Shown here: piece after piece, positions 33,542-43,851 of the stretch
How the letters are laid out: every line of letters begins with the position of its first letter
Position numbering within the stretch: the first letter of the stretch is position 1
DNA from: Candidatus Woesearchaeota archaeon
GTDB taxonomy: Archaea; Nanobdellota; Nanobdellia; Woesearchaeales; JAFGUC01
Assembly: GCA_016938695.1 (NCBI GenBank)
Contig: JAFGUC010000024.1
Coordinates: 62,001 to 126,000 of the forward strand
Direction: 5' to 3'
Length of the DNA stretch: 64,000 nucleotides
Program-made: the position numbers and the translations under genes
The notes under the pieces: model-generated
What the model was told of the DNA's origin: nothing
The model's input: the letters and a program-made list of their open reading frames with translations, nothing else
Database searches by the model: none

Positions 33542-34524
33542 CTTACAACCTCGTGTTTATTTGCAGATTCTAAAATTTTATGTGCAATGTCCAATGCTTT
33601 TATTCCATCGTCAATTGTTACTAATGGTTCCTTATTATTTCTGACAGCATCCACAAAATTTTGAATTTCTTTTTCAAGTAAATCGTGATCTTGTGTATTA
33701 TACTTAATCATTTTACCTTCGTTAACAGTAAAATTTCCGGTTCGTGAATTGTAATCTTCACTATTTACATAATCATTTTCATATAAGTATAAACTTCTAT
33801 TCAAATAATCTGCAATGAAAAGACCTTTCTCACCAGTAACATGAATTTTTCTTTCTTTTTTAGGAGTCAACCAGTTTATATTGAGATGACAAACAGTTTT
33901 ATTCTTCATCTTAAGAATTGCACTTAACATATCTTCATTACTTGTGTGAATTTCTCGTTCAACTTCAGCATATATTCTATCGACTTCAGAACCAAGAATA
34001 TATCTAATAATATCAATATCATGAACAGCTAAATCAACAACAACTCCTACATCTCTTATTCTTGCAGGAAATGGTCCAACTCTGTGAACATCTATTTTGT
34101 AAGGTTTTCCAAGTTTTCCTTTTTCAATTTCAGATTTTAGTTCTTGTACTGCAGGATTGAATCGTTCGATATGTCCAACAGTTACTTTGATACCTTTTTT
34201 CAATGCAGCAGCTTTAATCTCTAAAGCATTTTCAACAGTGTCTGCAATTGGCTTCTCAATTAATATATTAATTCCTTTGTCAATAAGATAAAGAGCAATT
34301 TCTTTGTGAAGCTTAGTTGGCGTAACAATAGAAACAATATCGGGTTTTTCTTTTTCAATCATCTCTTTGTAATCTAAATAAGCATTAGAGCAATATTTTT
34401 TTGATCTTTCAAGATTTTCTTCAAAAACATCACTGATTCCTACCAAATCCACATCTTTCATTTCAGACAGAACTCTAATGTGATTTCTGCCCATCATTCC
34501 TGCTCCAATCACGCACGCTTTCAT
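33526..34524 (-). CDS. wbpB: Gfo/Idh/MocA oxidoreductase (WbpB-like, UDP-GlcNAcA 3-dehydrogenase)
   Basis: The 332-residue protein has a Rossmann start (ACVIGAGMMGRNHIRVL), the family motif LIEKPIADTVENA with the conserved E-K-P, and VDLAVHDIDIIRYILG. WbpB oxidises C3 of UDP-GlcNAcA, the step before the aminotransferase WbpE. The function is inferred from the complete set of neighbours; by itself the family is diverse. Confidence 0.83.
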   Translation of the reverse strand: MKACVIGAGMMGRNHIRVLSEMKDVDLVGISDVFEENLERSKKYCSNAYLDYKEMIEKEKPDIVSIVTPTKLHKEIALYLIDKGINILIEKPIADTVENALEIKAAALKKGIKVTVGHIERFNPAVQELKSEIEKGKLGKPYKIDVHRVGPFPARIRDVGVVVDLAVHDIDIIRYILGSEVDRIYAEVEREIHTSNEDMLSAILKMKNKTVCHLNINWLTPKKERKIHVTGEKGLFIADYLNRSLYLYENDYVNSEDYNSRTGNFTVNEGKMIKYNTQDHDLLEKEIQNFVDAVRNNKEPLVTIDDGIKALDIAHKILESANKHEVVRCLDN

Positions 34525-34562
34525 AAAAAGAAATAGAAATTTACTTTATATAAAGATTTTCT

Positions 34563-35735
34563 TTACTTAAAAGACCTTATAATTTTAGAAACATTATCTA
34601 AAGATACTTTGTTATAATGTTGCCATTTTGGGCCAGTATAAACGTTTCCAAGATGTAATTCTAAAACTGCCTTTCTGCAACCAGCATCATTAAGTGCACT
34701 TAAATACTTGTACATTCCAGTTTCTCTTGCACAATTGTGTCTATGTAAAAGCTCTTTATCATCATAATATTCATTATCTTGACCAACAAACGTAATTGGC
34801 ATATGAGATCCAATTTTCATAACTCCGTTATCATCATATATTTGTGAGACTTGTCCACCTAAATGTGCAATTTTAATTCTTCCAGATAAACCTCTTATTA
34901 ACTCAAAAGGGTCAATTGCTTTTTCAAATAGAACAGGTTCTTTCTCACGAATAAAAACTCCGTGATTTCTTAATATTAGTTTTTCAGCTTCAGTTAATTC
35001 CTTAGGAAAATTTTCTAAATTATGTGTTCTTGAATATTCTGCAGATTGATGTAAATGTTCTGTGTCAATACACAAATATCCTTTTGTTAATTTTTCTAAA
35101 TCATAAACGCAACCGATATCTCCGTATTGTGCTTTTTCTGGTAACCAAAGAGTATTTCCCCATCGTGGATCTCGTCGTTGTTCTTCTGTTTTTTCATCAA
35201 GTGACTTTGCAACAGCAAAATTAACCTGCCCAACATTTTCTAAAATAACATCAATACCGAATCTTGAAGCATAACTTACATACTCAGAAAGATTCATTCG
35301 TGCAAATTCAACAATTTTTGTATATTCGATAAGATCAATTGGTGAATTAATCTTATCATCATTGTGCCATCTGCTTAATGATTCAAAATCAAAAACAGAA
35401 CCGCCATGAAATACTACTTCAGATACTAATGACTTTTTGGAATTTTTATTAATATCAATAATAGTCTCAATAGTTTGTTCAATATTTTTGTAATCGTTAC
35501 CAAATTCTCCAAAACCATGAGCTGTAATCTGAATAGGAACTTTTTTAAGAAAATTTTTACGATTAAGATATTTTGCTAAATCTTGAACAACTTGTACGCC
35601 AACTCCTGCATTTATCAATATCTGAGGCATCAAACCAATTTTTAATCCATCTTCTATTTGAGATGAATCAAAAGAAAAGATACCGTTTGAATTCTTGCGA
35701 GTGATTCCTCTTGCGGTGTATATTGTCCATTCCAT
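34563..35735 (-). CDS. Xylose-isomerase-like TIM-barrel protein (AP endonuclease 2 superfamily)
   Basis: The 390-residue protein looks like a TIM barrel of the xylose isomerase/endonuclease IV superfamily. Strand-end residues are seen in SEVVFHGGSV, DVILENVGQ, YLCIDTEHLHQSAEY, IKIAHLGGQ and AVLELHLG, giving plausible E/D/H metal ligands. It is longer than typical members. It lies inside the sugar biosynthesis arm, so a sugar isomerase or epimerase role is plausible; a DNA repair role is less likely. The substrate is unknown. Confidence 0.65.
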   Translation of the reverse strand: MEWTIYTARGITRKNSNGIFSFDSSQIEDGLKIGLMPQILINAGVGVQVVQDLAKYLNRKNFLKKVPIQITAHGFGEFGNDYKNIEQTIETIIDINKNSKKSLVSEVVFHGGSVFDFESLSRWHNDDKINSPIDLIEYTKIVEFARMNLSEYVSYASRFGIDVILENVGQVNFAVAKSLDEKTEEQRRDPRWGNTLWLPEKAQYGDIGCVYDLEKLTKGYLCIDTEHLHQSAEYSRTHNLENFPKELTEAEKLILRNHGVFIREKEPVLFEKAIDPFELIRGLSGRIKIAHLGGQVSQIYDDNGVMKIGSHMPITFVGQDNEYYDDKELLHRHNCARETGMYKYLSALNDAGCRKAVLELHLGNVYTGPKWQHYNKVSLDNVSKIIRSFK

Positions 35736-35775
35736 AAAGCAAAAATAATTTTACTACTTTATAATAGTTTCTATT

Positions 35776-37179
35776 TTAAAATTGATAGTACAGAAATGGA
35801 CTATTACCATTTCTAATAACTAGCACACAAAGTACAAAAATAATTCCTAATATAATTGCCTCAAGAAATTTTGAAGATTTGATTAATTTTTCAAATCTAG
35901 ATGAAAAATTAAATAATGATAGAAAACATATCGCAAGCAAAATTATCAAAAATATTATTTTAGGAGTAATATAGAAGTTTAAATTATTGAAAGGAGTTAG
36001 CATAGAAATAAAAATAGTTGATGCCATTTTGAAATTAGAGCTTCGAAAAAATACCCATCCAAAAACTACTAATACGAATGTTAATGTTCTTTGAATAACT
36101 AAATTTAATGAATTCCATTGTTTATTAAAAATTTTGTACATTGCTAACAATATTCCATGATACAATCCCCATACAACAAATGTCCAATTTGCTCCGTGCC
36201 ACAATCCTCCAATAACCATTGTTATAATCAAATTAAAATATATTTTTAATTTACTCACTCGATTGCCTCCGAGCCAAGATATATAGACATAATCTCTTAA
36301 AAAATTTGATAATGAAATGTGCCATCTTCTCCAAAAATCAGAAATATTTGTTGCAATATATGGTTGATTAAAATTTTGTGGGAACTTAAATCCAAATAAG
36401 TAACCTAATCCAATTGCCATATCACTATATCCTGAAAAATCAAAAAAGAGTTGAAATGTATATCCAAGCATCATGATCCAACTACCAAAAAATCCTTGCA
36501 AATAATAAATTCCAAACATTGGATCAATTATTTTTGATATCTGATCAGCAATAATAATTTTTTTAAGTAAACCAAGTACAAAAAGTTTTATCCCCTTTTC
36601 AAAATTATGATACTTATCAATATTATTTATGTTATCTAAATCCTTTACTATTTCAGAGTATCTTACAATAGGTCCTGCAACCAATTGAGGAAACAATGAT
36701 ACATAACATGAAAATTCAAAAAAATTTTTTGTTGGTTTTATTTTCCCTAAAAAAATATCAATGGAGTAACTTAATGTCTGAAAAGTATAGAATGATATTC
36801 CAACAGGTAAAATAATATTGAGTAGATTTATGCTGATTGTAGATTGAAATAATGATAAAATTGAATTAGCTGTTTGTGTGGCGAAATTATAATATTTAAA
36901 AAATCCTAACAATCCAAGATTGCAGACAATTGATATTAAAAGTCCAATTCTTTTCTTTTTTGCATTTTCTTTATTACTATAAATATATCTTCCAGCAAAA
37001 AAATCCACAAAGATTGAGATTAACATTAAGCTAACAAATTTATAATTCCACATTGCATAAAAAAATAAACTTGCAATAGTCAACCAAACATATCTTAAAT
37101 TTTTATTTTTTAAAAACCAAAAAATTCATAATACTACTGGTAAAAATATAAAAATAAATCTTAAATCTGTAAAAAGCAT
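35776..37179 (-). CDS. MBOAT O-acetyltransferase (AlgI-like), N-terminus interrupted by an in-frame TGA
   Basis: The uninterrupted part (from 37083, TTG) encodes 435 residues of polytopic membrane protein. It has AlgI/MBOAT hallmarks such as FLPQLVAGPIVRY-like LFPQLVAGPIVRYSE, the DFSGYSDMAIGLGYLFGF motif, FWRRWHISLS and the catalytic His in GGLWHGANWTF. The expected N-terminus lies upstream in the same frame from an ATG at 37179, three bases after the stop of the SGNH gene, and reads MLFTDLRFIFIFLPVVL before TGA (37126-37128) and then IFWFLKNKN. The gene is therefore broken, misread or restarts internally. AlgI-type proteins move acetyl groups across the membrane for glycan O-acetylation, working with the SGNH protein encoded next door. 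Confidence 0.8.
37126..37128 (-). other. In-frame TGA at codon 18 of the MBOAT gene
   Basis: Reading on the minus strand from the ATG at 37179, codon 18 is TGA while codons before and after fit the MBOAT N-terminal helix. TGA is a normal stop in this genome (for example, it ends the 628-1272 gene), so recoding is unlikely. Confidence 0.7.
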
Positions 37180-37181
37180 TT

Positions 37182-38189
37182 TTAACTCTCTCCATAAATA
37201 TAATCAATAAGATAATTTGAGTTTCGATAATCAATATGACTTCCATCGTAAAAATAATCATTATTGCCATTAAAATAAGTTACATTTTCAAAATTAAAAA
37301 AAGTAATACTGTAGATTTGTCGCAGCGAATTAACAAATTCTATTGTTTTAGAAAGAAGTTCTTTATAGCTTGTTGTATTTGTAAGGTAATTGACAACATC
37401 AGAATGTAATGGTGTTATGAATATCGTTAATTCAACATTATTATTATCACAAATATCAATAAAAGATTTTAAATATTCTTTTCTTTTAATCGATAAATCT
37501 GACATTTTTTCAAATCTTCTGTGGTATGTTGATTTGGTATTTTTAATGTTTATAGAAAGATTGAACTCATTTTTTTTAATTTGATTTTCAAATGAAATAT
37601 ATCGTAAATATCCGTCCCGTTCAAAATAATCTGGATTTTTATTATCATGTGTAAAATAATTTTTGATTGTCTTTAAATCATCAACAAGGTACATAATATT
37701 AAGGGATTTGATCAGTAGTAACACTGCGGAATATTTTGAATAATTTGATATTTGTCTATATAATTTGTCATTAGCAATAAGTCTATTATCAATTTCTGCA
37801 TTATTGTGAAGTGCTTCAATGTCCAATCCCAAAATTATTTTATCTGGTGTATGATTTGAATTAACAAGATATAATAAAATTGCTAAATAATCTTCAGTTC
37901 TTGCTGAATTAACACCAAAATTAAAGCAAGTTTCATTTGATATATTGTTGATATATTTTGGATCTAATTTCATGACTCTACTTGATCCAATAATGATTGT
38001 TTCTGGAGTTACAGAATAATTCTCATATAATTTTACTTTTTCGTTTCGTGCAGATTTAATGACTGGTTCAAAAAAAGAAGATGTAAATTCATCTCTAGGA
38101 TTGATGAAGTAATTAATTATACAAATACAACTACTAACAAATAAAACGGTTATAAAAAAAGAAAGGATAAATAACTTATTTTTTTCCAT
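37182..38189 (-). CDS. SGNH-like membrane-anchored acetyl esterase/transferase partner (AlgJ/AlgX-like)
   Basis: The 335-residue protein has one N-terminal membrane anchor (about residues 7-28) and an SGNH-type catalytic domain. The nucleophile region is ETIIIGSSRVMKLDP (Ser near 69-70), followed by an Asn-containing FNFGVNSA and the C-terminal FYDGSHIDY holding the Asp-x-x-His pair. These proteins take the acetyl group from an MBOAT protein and place it on a polysaccharide. It lies between the aminotransferase (14-bp overlap) and the MBOAT gene (three-base gap). Confidence 0.75.
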   Translation of the reverse strand: MEKNKLFILSFFITVLFVSSCICIINYFINPRDEFTSSFFEPVIKSARNEKVKLYENYSVTPETIIIGSSRVMKLDPKYINNISNETCFNFGVNSARTEDYLAILLYLVNSNHTPDKIILGLDIEALHNNAEIDNRLIANDKLYRQISNYSKYSAVLLLIKSLNIMYLVDDLKTIKNYFTHDNKNPDYFERDGYLRYISFENQIKKNEFNLSINIKNTKSTYHRRFEKMSDLSIKRKEYLKSFIDICDNNNVELTIFITPLHSDVVNYLTNTTSYKELLSKTIEFVNSLRQIYSITFFNFENVTYFNGNNDYFYDGSHIDYRNSNYLIDYIYGES

Positions 38190-39267
38190 TTTTAATTAAT
38201 TCAACAATTTTGACAATATCTTCATCAAATACAAGTGGATGAACAGGTAAACTTAAAATTTTCTTAGCAACATTTTCTGACATTGGAAAATCTCCGTTGA
38301 CATATCCTAAATCCTCAAATGCTTTATGTAAGTGAAGTGGCTTAGGATAATGAATTCCAGTTCCAACTTCATTCTCATTTAAGAAAGCAGCAAGTTCATC
38401 ACGATTTAAAGGATATTCATCAGTAACTAAAATTGCATATTGATGGTATACATGGGTGTTTCCATCAACAACCTTTGGAGTTACAATACCTTTAACATCT
38501 TTTAGCAATTCATTATACAACTCTGCATTATGTTGTCGTTTAGAGCTAATTTCATTTAATCTTTTCATTTGTTCGACAGCAATTGCAGCATGTAAGTCAG
38601 TCATTCTATAATTATAACCTAATGCAACATACTCATAACGTTCACCTTGACCATGGTGTCTAAATTGTTTACATTCTTTAGAAACAATTTCATCTTTACA
38701 AGTAACCATTCCACCTTCGCCAGACATAATATTCTTTGTTGCATAAAGTGAGAATGCTGCACCATCAGCTAATGATCCTGATACTCTTCCCTTATATGTT
38801 GCACCAATTGATTGAGCAGCATCTTCAATAACAACTAGATTGTGTTTATCAGCAATCTCTTGTATTCTGTCATAGTCTGCACATTGGCCATACAAATTTA
38901 CAGGTAAAATTGCTTTAGTCTTGGATGTAATTTTTTCTTCAATCTTTGAAACATCCATCAAATAATTAGAATCGATATCAACAAAAACAGGTGTTGCGCC
39001 ACACATTTTAATTGAATTAGCACTTGCTGCAAAAGTAAAAGGCACAGTTAATACCTCGTCCCCTTCTTTTATTCCTAAACAAGTTAAAATTGTATGGAGT
39101 GCTGTTGTGCCATTAGTAACAGCAATTGCGTGGTGACCAGTCATTTTTTCAAACTGCTCCTCAAATTCTTTAACTTTTGGTCCTTGAGCTAACATTCCTG
39201 AATTTAAAACTTGCATGACTGCATTCTTTTCTGCGTCAGTAATTTCTGGTTTTGCAATTGGTATCAT
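38176..39267 (-). CDS. wbpE: DegT/DnrJ/EryC1 PLP aminotransferase (WbpE-like)
   Basis: The 363-residue protein is a sugar aminotransferase with the PLP lysine K178 in [14 protein letters not shown], the phosphate-binding NGTTALHT, and [12 protein letters not shown]. WbpE adds an amino group at C3 of the 3-keto sugar made by WbpB. It overlaps the acetyltransferase gene upstream by four bases (ATGA), so the two consecutive steps (C3 amination, then acetylation) are encoded side by side. Confidence 0.87.
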   Translation of the reverse strand: MIPIAKPEITDAEKNAVMQVLNSGMLAQGPKVKEFEEQFEKMTGHHAIAVTNGTTALHTILTCLGIKEGDEVLTVPFTFAASANSIKMCGATPVFVDIDSNYLMDVSKIEEKITSKTKAILPVNLYGQCADYDRIQEIADKHNLVVIEDAAQSIGATYKGRVSGSLADGAAFSLYATKNIMSGEGGMVTCKDEIVSKECKQFRHHGQGERYEYVALGYNYRMTDLHAAIAVEQMKRLNEISSKRQHNAELYNELLKDVKGIVTPKVVDGNTHVYHQYAILVTDEYPLNRDELAAFLNENEVGTGIHYPKPLHLHKAFEDLGYVNGDFPMSENVAKKILSLPVHPLVFDEDIVKIVELIKNGKK

Positions 39268-39854
39268 TTTATCATCTCATAATCTATTATACTTATTTTA
39301 TATTCTTCACCACTATATTTACAATTAGTTGAACATTTCATAATAACAAAATTATCTTGTTCACGAACAACGTTTAATTTGTGTCCACACTTACAAACAA
39401 ATCCAACAAGCTTTGCAGGATTTCCTCTAACTAATCCAAAGTCAGGAACATTTTTTGTAACAACTGAACCCGCTGCAATCATAGAGTATTCTCCAATTAT
39501 TCTATTACCACAAATAATTGTCGAATTAGCACCGATTGATGCACCCTTTTTAATTAGCGTTGTTTCAACTCTAGAATCTTCCCAAATAAATGCTCGAGGG
39601 TATAAATCATTAGTAAACGTCACACATGGTCCAATAAACACATCATCTGCAATAGTAACGCCATGCCAAACAGAAACATTGTTTTGTATTTTCACACCAT
39701 TACCAATTACAACATCAAAATCAATATAACAATTTTGGCCTATATTGCACTTGTTTCCAATTTTAGAAGTTTCTCTAACATGTGAATAATGCCAAACATC
39801 AGTACCTTCGCCAATTTGTGCTCCAGAGTCAATTGTTGCAGTGTTATGAATCAT
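39264..39854 (-). CDS. wbpD: Left-handed beta-helix N-acetyltransferase (WbpD-like)
   Basis: The protein of about 196 residues is built of hexapeptide repeats ([LIV]-G-x4), for example [28 protein letters not shown] and [15 protein letters not shown], typical of WbpD-like UDP-GlcNAc(3NH2)A 3-N-acetyltransferases. The C-terminus adds four cysteines ([14 protein letters not shown]) that may bind zinc. The ATG at 39854 is preferred over a TTG at 39863 because a TTTAAATA box sits about 26 bp upstream, giving a leaderless start. It is the first gene of the leftward arm. Confidence 0.84.
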   Translation of the reverse strand: MIHNTATIDSGAQIGEGTDVWHYSHVRETSKIGNKCNIGQNCYIDFDVVIGNGVKIQNNVSVWHGVTIADDVFIGPCVTFTNDLYPRAFIWEDSRVETTLIKKGASIGANSTIICGNRIIGEYSMIAAGSVVTKNVPDFGLVRGNPAKLVGFVCKCGHKLNVVREQDNFVIMKCSTNCKYSGEEYKISIIDYEMIK

Positions 39855-39903
39855 AGTTCCCAAGTACTTATATATTATTTAAAGTTAATTTTTTACAATA
39901 TTG

Positions 39904-39914
39904 AATATAAATAC
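39904..39914 (+). promoter_or_regulatory. TATA box for the rightward glycan operon
   Basis: AATATAAATAC is centred about 37 bp before the ATG at 39946. The same 91-bp gap holds a minus-strand TTTAAATA box (39877-39884) for the leftward arm, making a divergent promoter pair. Confidence 0.5.
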
Positions 39915-39945
39915 TTTTAAAAAATATGACAATACCAATTCGTTA

Positions 39946-41052
39946 ATGAAAACAAATACCAAAAATGTCTTAATGTTTCTAACAAACGGTCTGAGTCCTG
40001 ATATTCGTGTAGAAAAAGAAGCCATATCTCTAATAGCAAATGGATATGATGTGACATTAATTTGTTGGGATAGAAATAACAATCTAAAAAAGTTTGAGAA
40101 TTATAAAAAAATAAAAGTTTATAGAATAAGAACTGGAAAAGTAGAAAACGGCAAAATTATTTCTATGCTAAAAAGTCTTCCTAGGTTTTACATCAAAGCA
40201 ATATGTCTAGCAAAAGAACTTAACAAAACAAAGAAATTTTCAGTGGTTCATTGTCACGATTTTGATACAATGCCAATAGGAACCATAATCTCAAAAAAAA
40301 TAAATTCGCCTTTAATATACGATCTTCATGATTTATACTCCAGTAATTTTCAAAATAAACTTTTAAAAAATATAATTTCAATATTTGATTCTTTCTTCTA
40401 TAAGATTGCAGACAAAATAATAATTGTAAATGATGACTTTAGGAAATTAATTAATACAAATCCAAAAAAATTTGTAATGATAATGAATGTTCCAGATTCT
40501 GAAAAATTTAGTAAAGTAACATCAAAAAAATCAGGACTGTTTTATGCAGGAAATCTTGAGAATACTCGAGATATGACTTATGTTCTAGAAAAATACAATT
40601 CAAAAATTCCAATTACTATTGCAGGAGATGGAGCGCTATATAACACATATAATTCCTTTCAAAATAAATCAGTAAAACTTTTAGGAAGAGTAAGTCATTC
40701 ACAAGTAATTGAGCATTCTAAAAACTCATTTGCAATAATCGCGTTATACAATCCACGATATCCAAATGTTAAACTTGCATCTCCAAATAAATTATTTGAT
40801 GCAATGAAATTTGGAAAACCTGTAATTGTTTCAAAAGGAACGACAATGAGTAGAATCGTAGAGAAATACCATTGTGGTGTAAGTGTAAAATATGGAGATT
40901 TTATTGATTTTCAAAAAGCTTTAAATGTATTAAGTGACACAAAGAAATATTCCACATTTTCAAAGAATGCAAGAGAATCATTTGAAAAATATTTCAATTG
41001 GGAAATAATGGAAAAAAGATTAATTTCAATGTATGAGGAAATCATAAAATGA
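39946..41052 (+). CDS. GT4-family glycosyltransferase
   Basis: The 368-residue GT-B enzyme has an N-terminal acceptor domain (VLMFLTNGLSPDIRVEKEA, VVHCHDFDTMPIG) and a C-terminal nucleotide-sugar domain with SGLFYAGNLENTRD, ITIAGDGALY and SPNKLFDAMKFGKPVIVSKG, the GT4 E-x7-E region variant. The ATG at 39946 is chosen because the TATA box lies inside the longer TTG-started frame. It probably adds one sugar of the lipid-linked glycan. The ATGA overlap with the next gene indicates coupling. Confidence 0.82.
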   Translation: MKTNTKNVLMFLTNGLSPDIRVEKEAISLIANGYDVTLICWDRNNNLKKFENYKKIKVYRIRTGKVENGKIISMLKSLPRFYIKAICLAKELNKTKKFSVVHCHDFDTMPIGTIISKKINSPLIYDLHDLYSSNFQNKLLKNIISIFDSFFYKIADKIIIVNDDFRKLINTNPKKFVMIMNVPDSEKFSKVTSKKSGLFYAGNLENTRDMTYVLEKYNSKIPITIAGDGALYNTYNSFQNKSVKLLGRVSHSQVIEHSKNSFAIIALYNPRYPNVKLASPNKLFDAMKFGKPVIVSKGTTMSRIVEKYHCGVSVKYGDFIDFQKALNVLSDTKKYSTFSKNARESFEKYFNWEIMEKRLISMYEEIIK

Positions 41053-42122
41053 AAATATTAACAATAGTTGGCGCAAGACCACAATTCATAAAATCAGCGA
41101 TTCTTAGTTTAGAAATTTTAAAACACTCTAATATTCAAGAAATAATACTCCATACCGGTCAGCACTATGATGACAATATGTCTAATATATTTTTTGAAGA
41201 ATTAAAAATTCCAAAACCAAAATATAACTTAAACATAAATGGTGGTTCTCATGGTTTTCAGACAGGCAATATGATAATTGAAATTGAGAAAATAACTCAA
41301 GATGAAAAACCTGATGCAATTTTAATATACGGAGATACTAATTCAACTCTTGCAGGAGCATTAGTAGGTGCAAAACTTCATGTCCCTGTGATTCATGTAG
41401 AAGCAGGATTACGAAGTTTTGATAAAGCAATGCCTGAAGAAATTAACAGAATTTGTGCAGATAATGTATCTAAATTTTTATTTTGTCCAACAAAAGTTGC
41501 AGTTGATAATTTGATACATGAAAACATTACAAAAGGAGTGTTCATGGTTGGAGATATAATGTATGACTCCGCAATTTACTTTGGAAATAATTCTAAATCG
41601 AAAATATTAGAAAAAAATAATTTAAAATCTAACGAGTATATTTTAACAACAATTCACAGAGAAGCAAATACAATTTCTAAAGAAAAATTATCGAATATAA
41701 TTAATGCTTTAATAGATTCAAAAGAAAAAATTGTACTCCCACTTCATCCAAGAACAAAAAAAGCATTAGAAGATTTTGATTTATACGAAAAAGCAAAAAA
41801 TTCATTAAAAATAATTGATCCTGTAGGTTATCTAGATATGTTAGCATTAGAATCAAACGCAAAAAAAATAATTACTGATTCTGGTGGAGTACAAAAAGAA
41901 GCATGTTTCGTAAAAAAACCATGTATAACATTAAGAAATTCAACAGAATGGATTGAAACAGTAACTGCAGGATACAATATATTAGTTGATTCAGATTACA
42001 ATAAAATACTAGATACAATTAAAAATTTTAATCCTAAAATAACCAACTATAATTTTTATGGTGATGGTAAAGCTTGTGAAAAAATAGTCAATATTATTCA
42101 AGGTGATTATAATGGAATATAA
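41049..42122 (+). CDS. wbpI: Non-hydrolysing UDP-sugar 2-epimerase (WecB/WbpI family)
   Basis: The 357-residue protein shows the UDP-GlcNAc 2-epimerase motifs VGARPQFIKSAIL, HTGQHYDDNMS, HVEAGLRSFD with MPEEINR, TIHREAN and ITDSGGVQKEA. WbpI converts UDP-GlcNAc3NAcA into UDP-ManNAc3NAcA; WecB does the same for UDP-GlcNAc. The WbpI role is preferred because WbpA, B, D and E homologues lie in the divergent arm and a WbpG/HisH/HisF trio follows directly. Confidence 0.87.
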   Translation: MKILTIVGARPQFIKSAILSLEILKHSNIQEIILHTGQHYDDNMSNIFFEELKIPKPKYNLNINGGSHGFQTGNMIIEIEKITQDEKPDAILIYGDTNSTLAGALVGAKLHVPVIHVEAGLRSFDKAMPEEINRICADNVSKFLFCPTKVAVDNLIHENITKGVFMVGDIMYDSAIYFGNNSKSKILEKNNLKSNEYILTTIHREANTISKEKLSNIINALIDSKEKIVLPLHPRTKKALEDFDLYEKAKNSLKIIDPVGYLDMLALESNAKKIITDSGGVQKEACFVKKPCITLRNSTEWIETVTAGYNILVDSDYNKILDTIKNFNPKITNYNFYGDGKACEKIVNIIQGDYNGI

Positions 42123-43236
42123 GATTTGTAAACGTTGTATTATGGACACCAGTGATCCAAATATTAAATTTGATGAAAATGGATTTTGTAATCATTGTAC
42201 AACTGCAATTGCTAAGTTAAATTCACCTCCTTTAAGTTGGCCAAAAGAAAGAAAAGATCAAGAATTAAAAAATATTGCAAAGCAGATTAAATCTGAATCA
42301 CGTGGGAAAAAGTATGATTGCGTTATAGGTGTTAGTGGTGGAGTCGATAGTACATATACTGCATACGTTGTGAAAAAAATGGGATTAAACCCTCTTGCAG
42401 TTCATCTTGACAATGGCTGGAACTCTGAATTAGCAGTGAAAAATATTGAAATTACACTAAAAAAATTGAATATAGATTTATACACTAAAGTGCTCGATTG
42501 GCCAGAATTTAAAGATCTTCAATTATCATTTCTTAAAGCTTCTGTACCTGATTTAGAAATTCCAACAGATCATGCCATAATTGCAACATTATATGCCGTT
42601 GCTTCAAAATATGGAATAAAGCATATAATTAGTGGGCATAATATTGCAACAGAATCAATTGGCGTTGCAACGTGGTCAAATGGTCATTACGATTGGCGAT
42701 ACATAAAAAAGCTTCAAGACAGATTTGGCAAAAAGAAACTAAAAGATTTTCCGCACATGTCTATAAGTAACATCTTTTTTAATCAATTCATTCGTGGAAT
42801 AAAAATGACAAGGATACTAAATTATGTTGATTATGATAAAGATAAAGTACTCGAATTCATACAAAAAGATTTAGGTTGGAGAGATTATGGGGGAAAACAT
42901 TGTGAATCCTTGTATACCAAGTTTATTCAATCATATATTCTACCAGTAAAATTTGGATATAATAAAAAGAAATGTCATTTATCGAATTTGATTGTAAAAG
43001 GAGAAATGACTAGAGATGAAGCATTAAAAGAATTAAAAGAAAGTATCTATGACGAAAAAACATTATTACAAGAAAAAAAATATGTGGCAAGTAAGTTTGG
43101 AATAAGTTTAGAATACTTAGAAAAACTTCTAAACCTAAAAAACAAGACATATTATGATTACCCTTCATATGAAAATCATGTATTATTGCGATTTTTAAGA
43201 GAATCTTACAAAAAATTAAAACCAACTTTAGTATAA
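42112..43236 (+). CDS. wbpG: N-acetyl sugar amidotransferase 1 (WbpG/PseA family)
   Basis: The 374-residue protein has an N-terminal zinc-binding cluster CKRCIMDTSDPN...CNHC and a PP-loop ATP pyrophosphatase motif GVSGGVDST near residue 75. The family activates the carbonyl of an N-acetyl sugar and replaces oxygen with ammonia to make an acetamidino group. The ammonia comes from the adjacent HisH/HisF pair. The ATG at 42112 fits AGGTGAT upstream. It overlaps the epimerase gene by 11 bp. By operon position it should act on ManNAc3NAcA. Confidence 0.88.
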   Translation: MEYKICKRCIMDTSDPNIKFDENGFCNHCTTAIAKLNSPPLSWPKERKDQELKNIAKQIKSESRGKKYDCVIGVSGGVDSTYTAYVVKKMGLNPLAVHLDNGWNSELAVKNIEITLKKLNIDLYTKVLDWPEFKDLQLSFLKASVPDLEIPTDHAIIATLYAVASKYGIKHIISGHNIATESIGVATWSNGHYDWRYIKKLQDRFGKKKLKDFPHMSISNIFFNQFIRGIKMTRILNYVDYDKDKVLEFIQKDLGWRDYGGKHCESLYTKFIQSYILPVKFGYNKKKCHLSNLIVKGEMTRDEALKELKESIYDEKTLLQEKKYVASKFGISLEYLEKLLNLKNKTYYDYPSYENHVLLRFLRESYKKLKPTLV

Positions 43237-43237
43237 A

Positions 43238-43849
43238 ATGATAACAATAATTGATTATGGAATGGGAAATTTAGGTTCAATTAAAAATATGATTGAAAAA
43301 TTAGGAGGCGAAGCTGAAATAACCAGTGACGTCGAAATAATAAAAAATGCTACCAAATTAATTCTTCCAGGAGTTGGATCTTTTGACAGTGGGATGACAA
43401 ATTTAAAATCATTAGGTTTAATTGATGTACTAAACAAAAAAGTTTTAGTAGAAAAAACACCAATTTTGGGAATCTGTTTAGGTATGCAACTAATATCAAA
43501 AAGTAGTGAAGAAGGAATTTTGCCTGGTTTATGTTGGATAGACGCACAAACAATAAAGTTTAAACTTGATGATAAATCCTTAAAGATTCCACACATGGGC
43601 TGGAATTACATAAAAATTGAAAAAGATACGAAATTATTTTCAGACGCTTTAGAAAATTCAAGATTTTATTTTGTGCATTCTTATCACGTAGTTTGTAATG
43701 ATAAAAATGATATTCTCACAACAACAGAATATGGAATCAATTTTGTGTCAGCAGTTAACCGTGAAAATATATACGCAACGCAATTTCATCCCGAAAAAAG
43801 TCACAAATTTGGAATGAAAATAATGAAAAATTTTATCGAGTTGATTTAA
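43238..43849 (+). CDS. HisH-like glutaminase subunit, set 1
   Basis: This 203-residue class I glutamine amidotransferase has the nucleophile Cys in GICLGMQLI, the oxyanion region IIDYGMGNLGSIKNM, and the catalytic His-Glu in TQFHPEKSHKFG. It supplies ammonia through its HisF-like partner. No other histidine genes are present, so it serves the amidotransferase upstream rather than histidine synthesis. It lies one base after the wbpG-like gene. Confidence 0.88.
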   Translation: MITIIDYGMGNLGSIKNMIEKLGGEAEITSDVEIIKNATKLILPGVGSFDSGMTNLKSLGLIDVLNKKVLVEKTPILGICLGMQLISKSSEEGILPGLCWIDAQTIKFKLDDKSLKIPHMGWNYIKIEKDTKLFSDALENSRFYFVHSYHVVCNDKNDILTTTEYGINFVSAVNRENIYATQFHPEKSHKFGMKIMKNFIELI

Positions 43850-43851
43850 GT

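Noticed and set aside
34563-35735. Endonuclease IV-type DNA repair enzyme.
   Set aside because: The protein is longer than endonuclease IV and lies within a sugar biosynthesis arm; a sugar-acting TIM barrel is more plausible.
37126-37128. The in-frame TGA as a recoded tryptophan or selenocysteine codon.
   Set aside because: TGA is used as a normal stop in the same window (for example at 628-630), and no SECIS-like element was seen.
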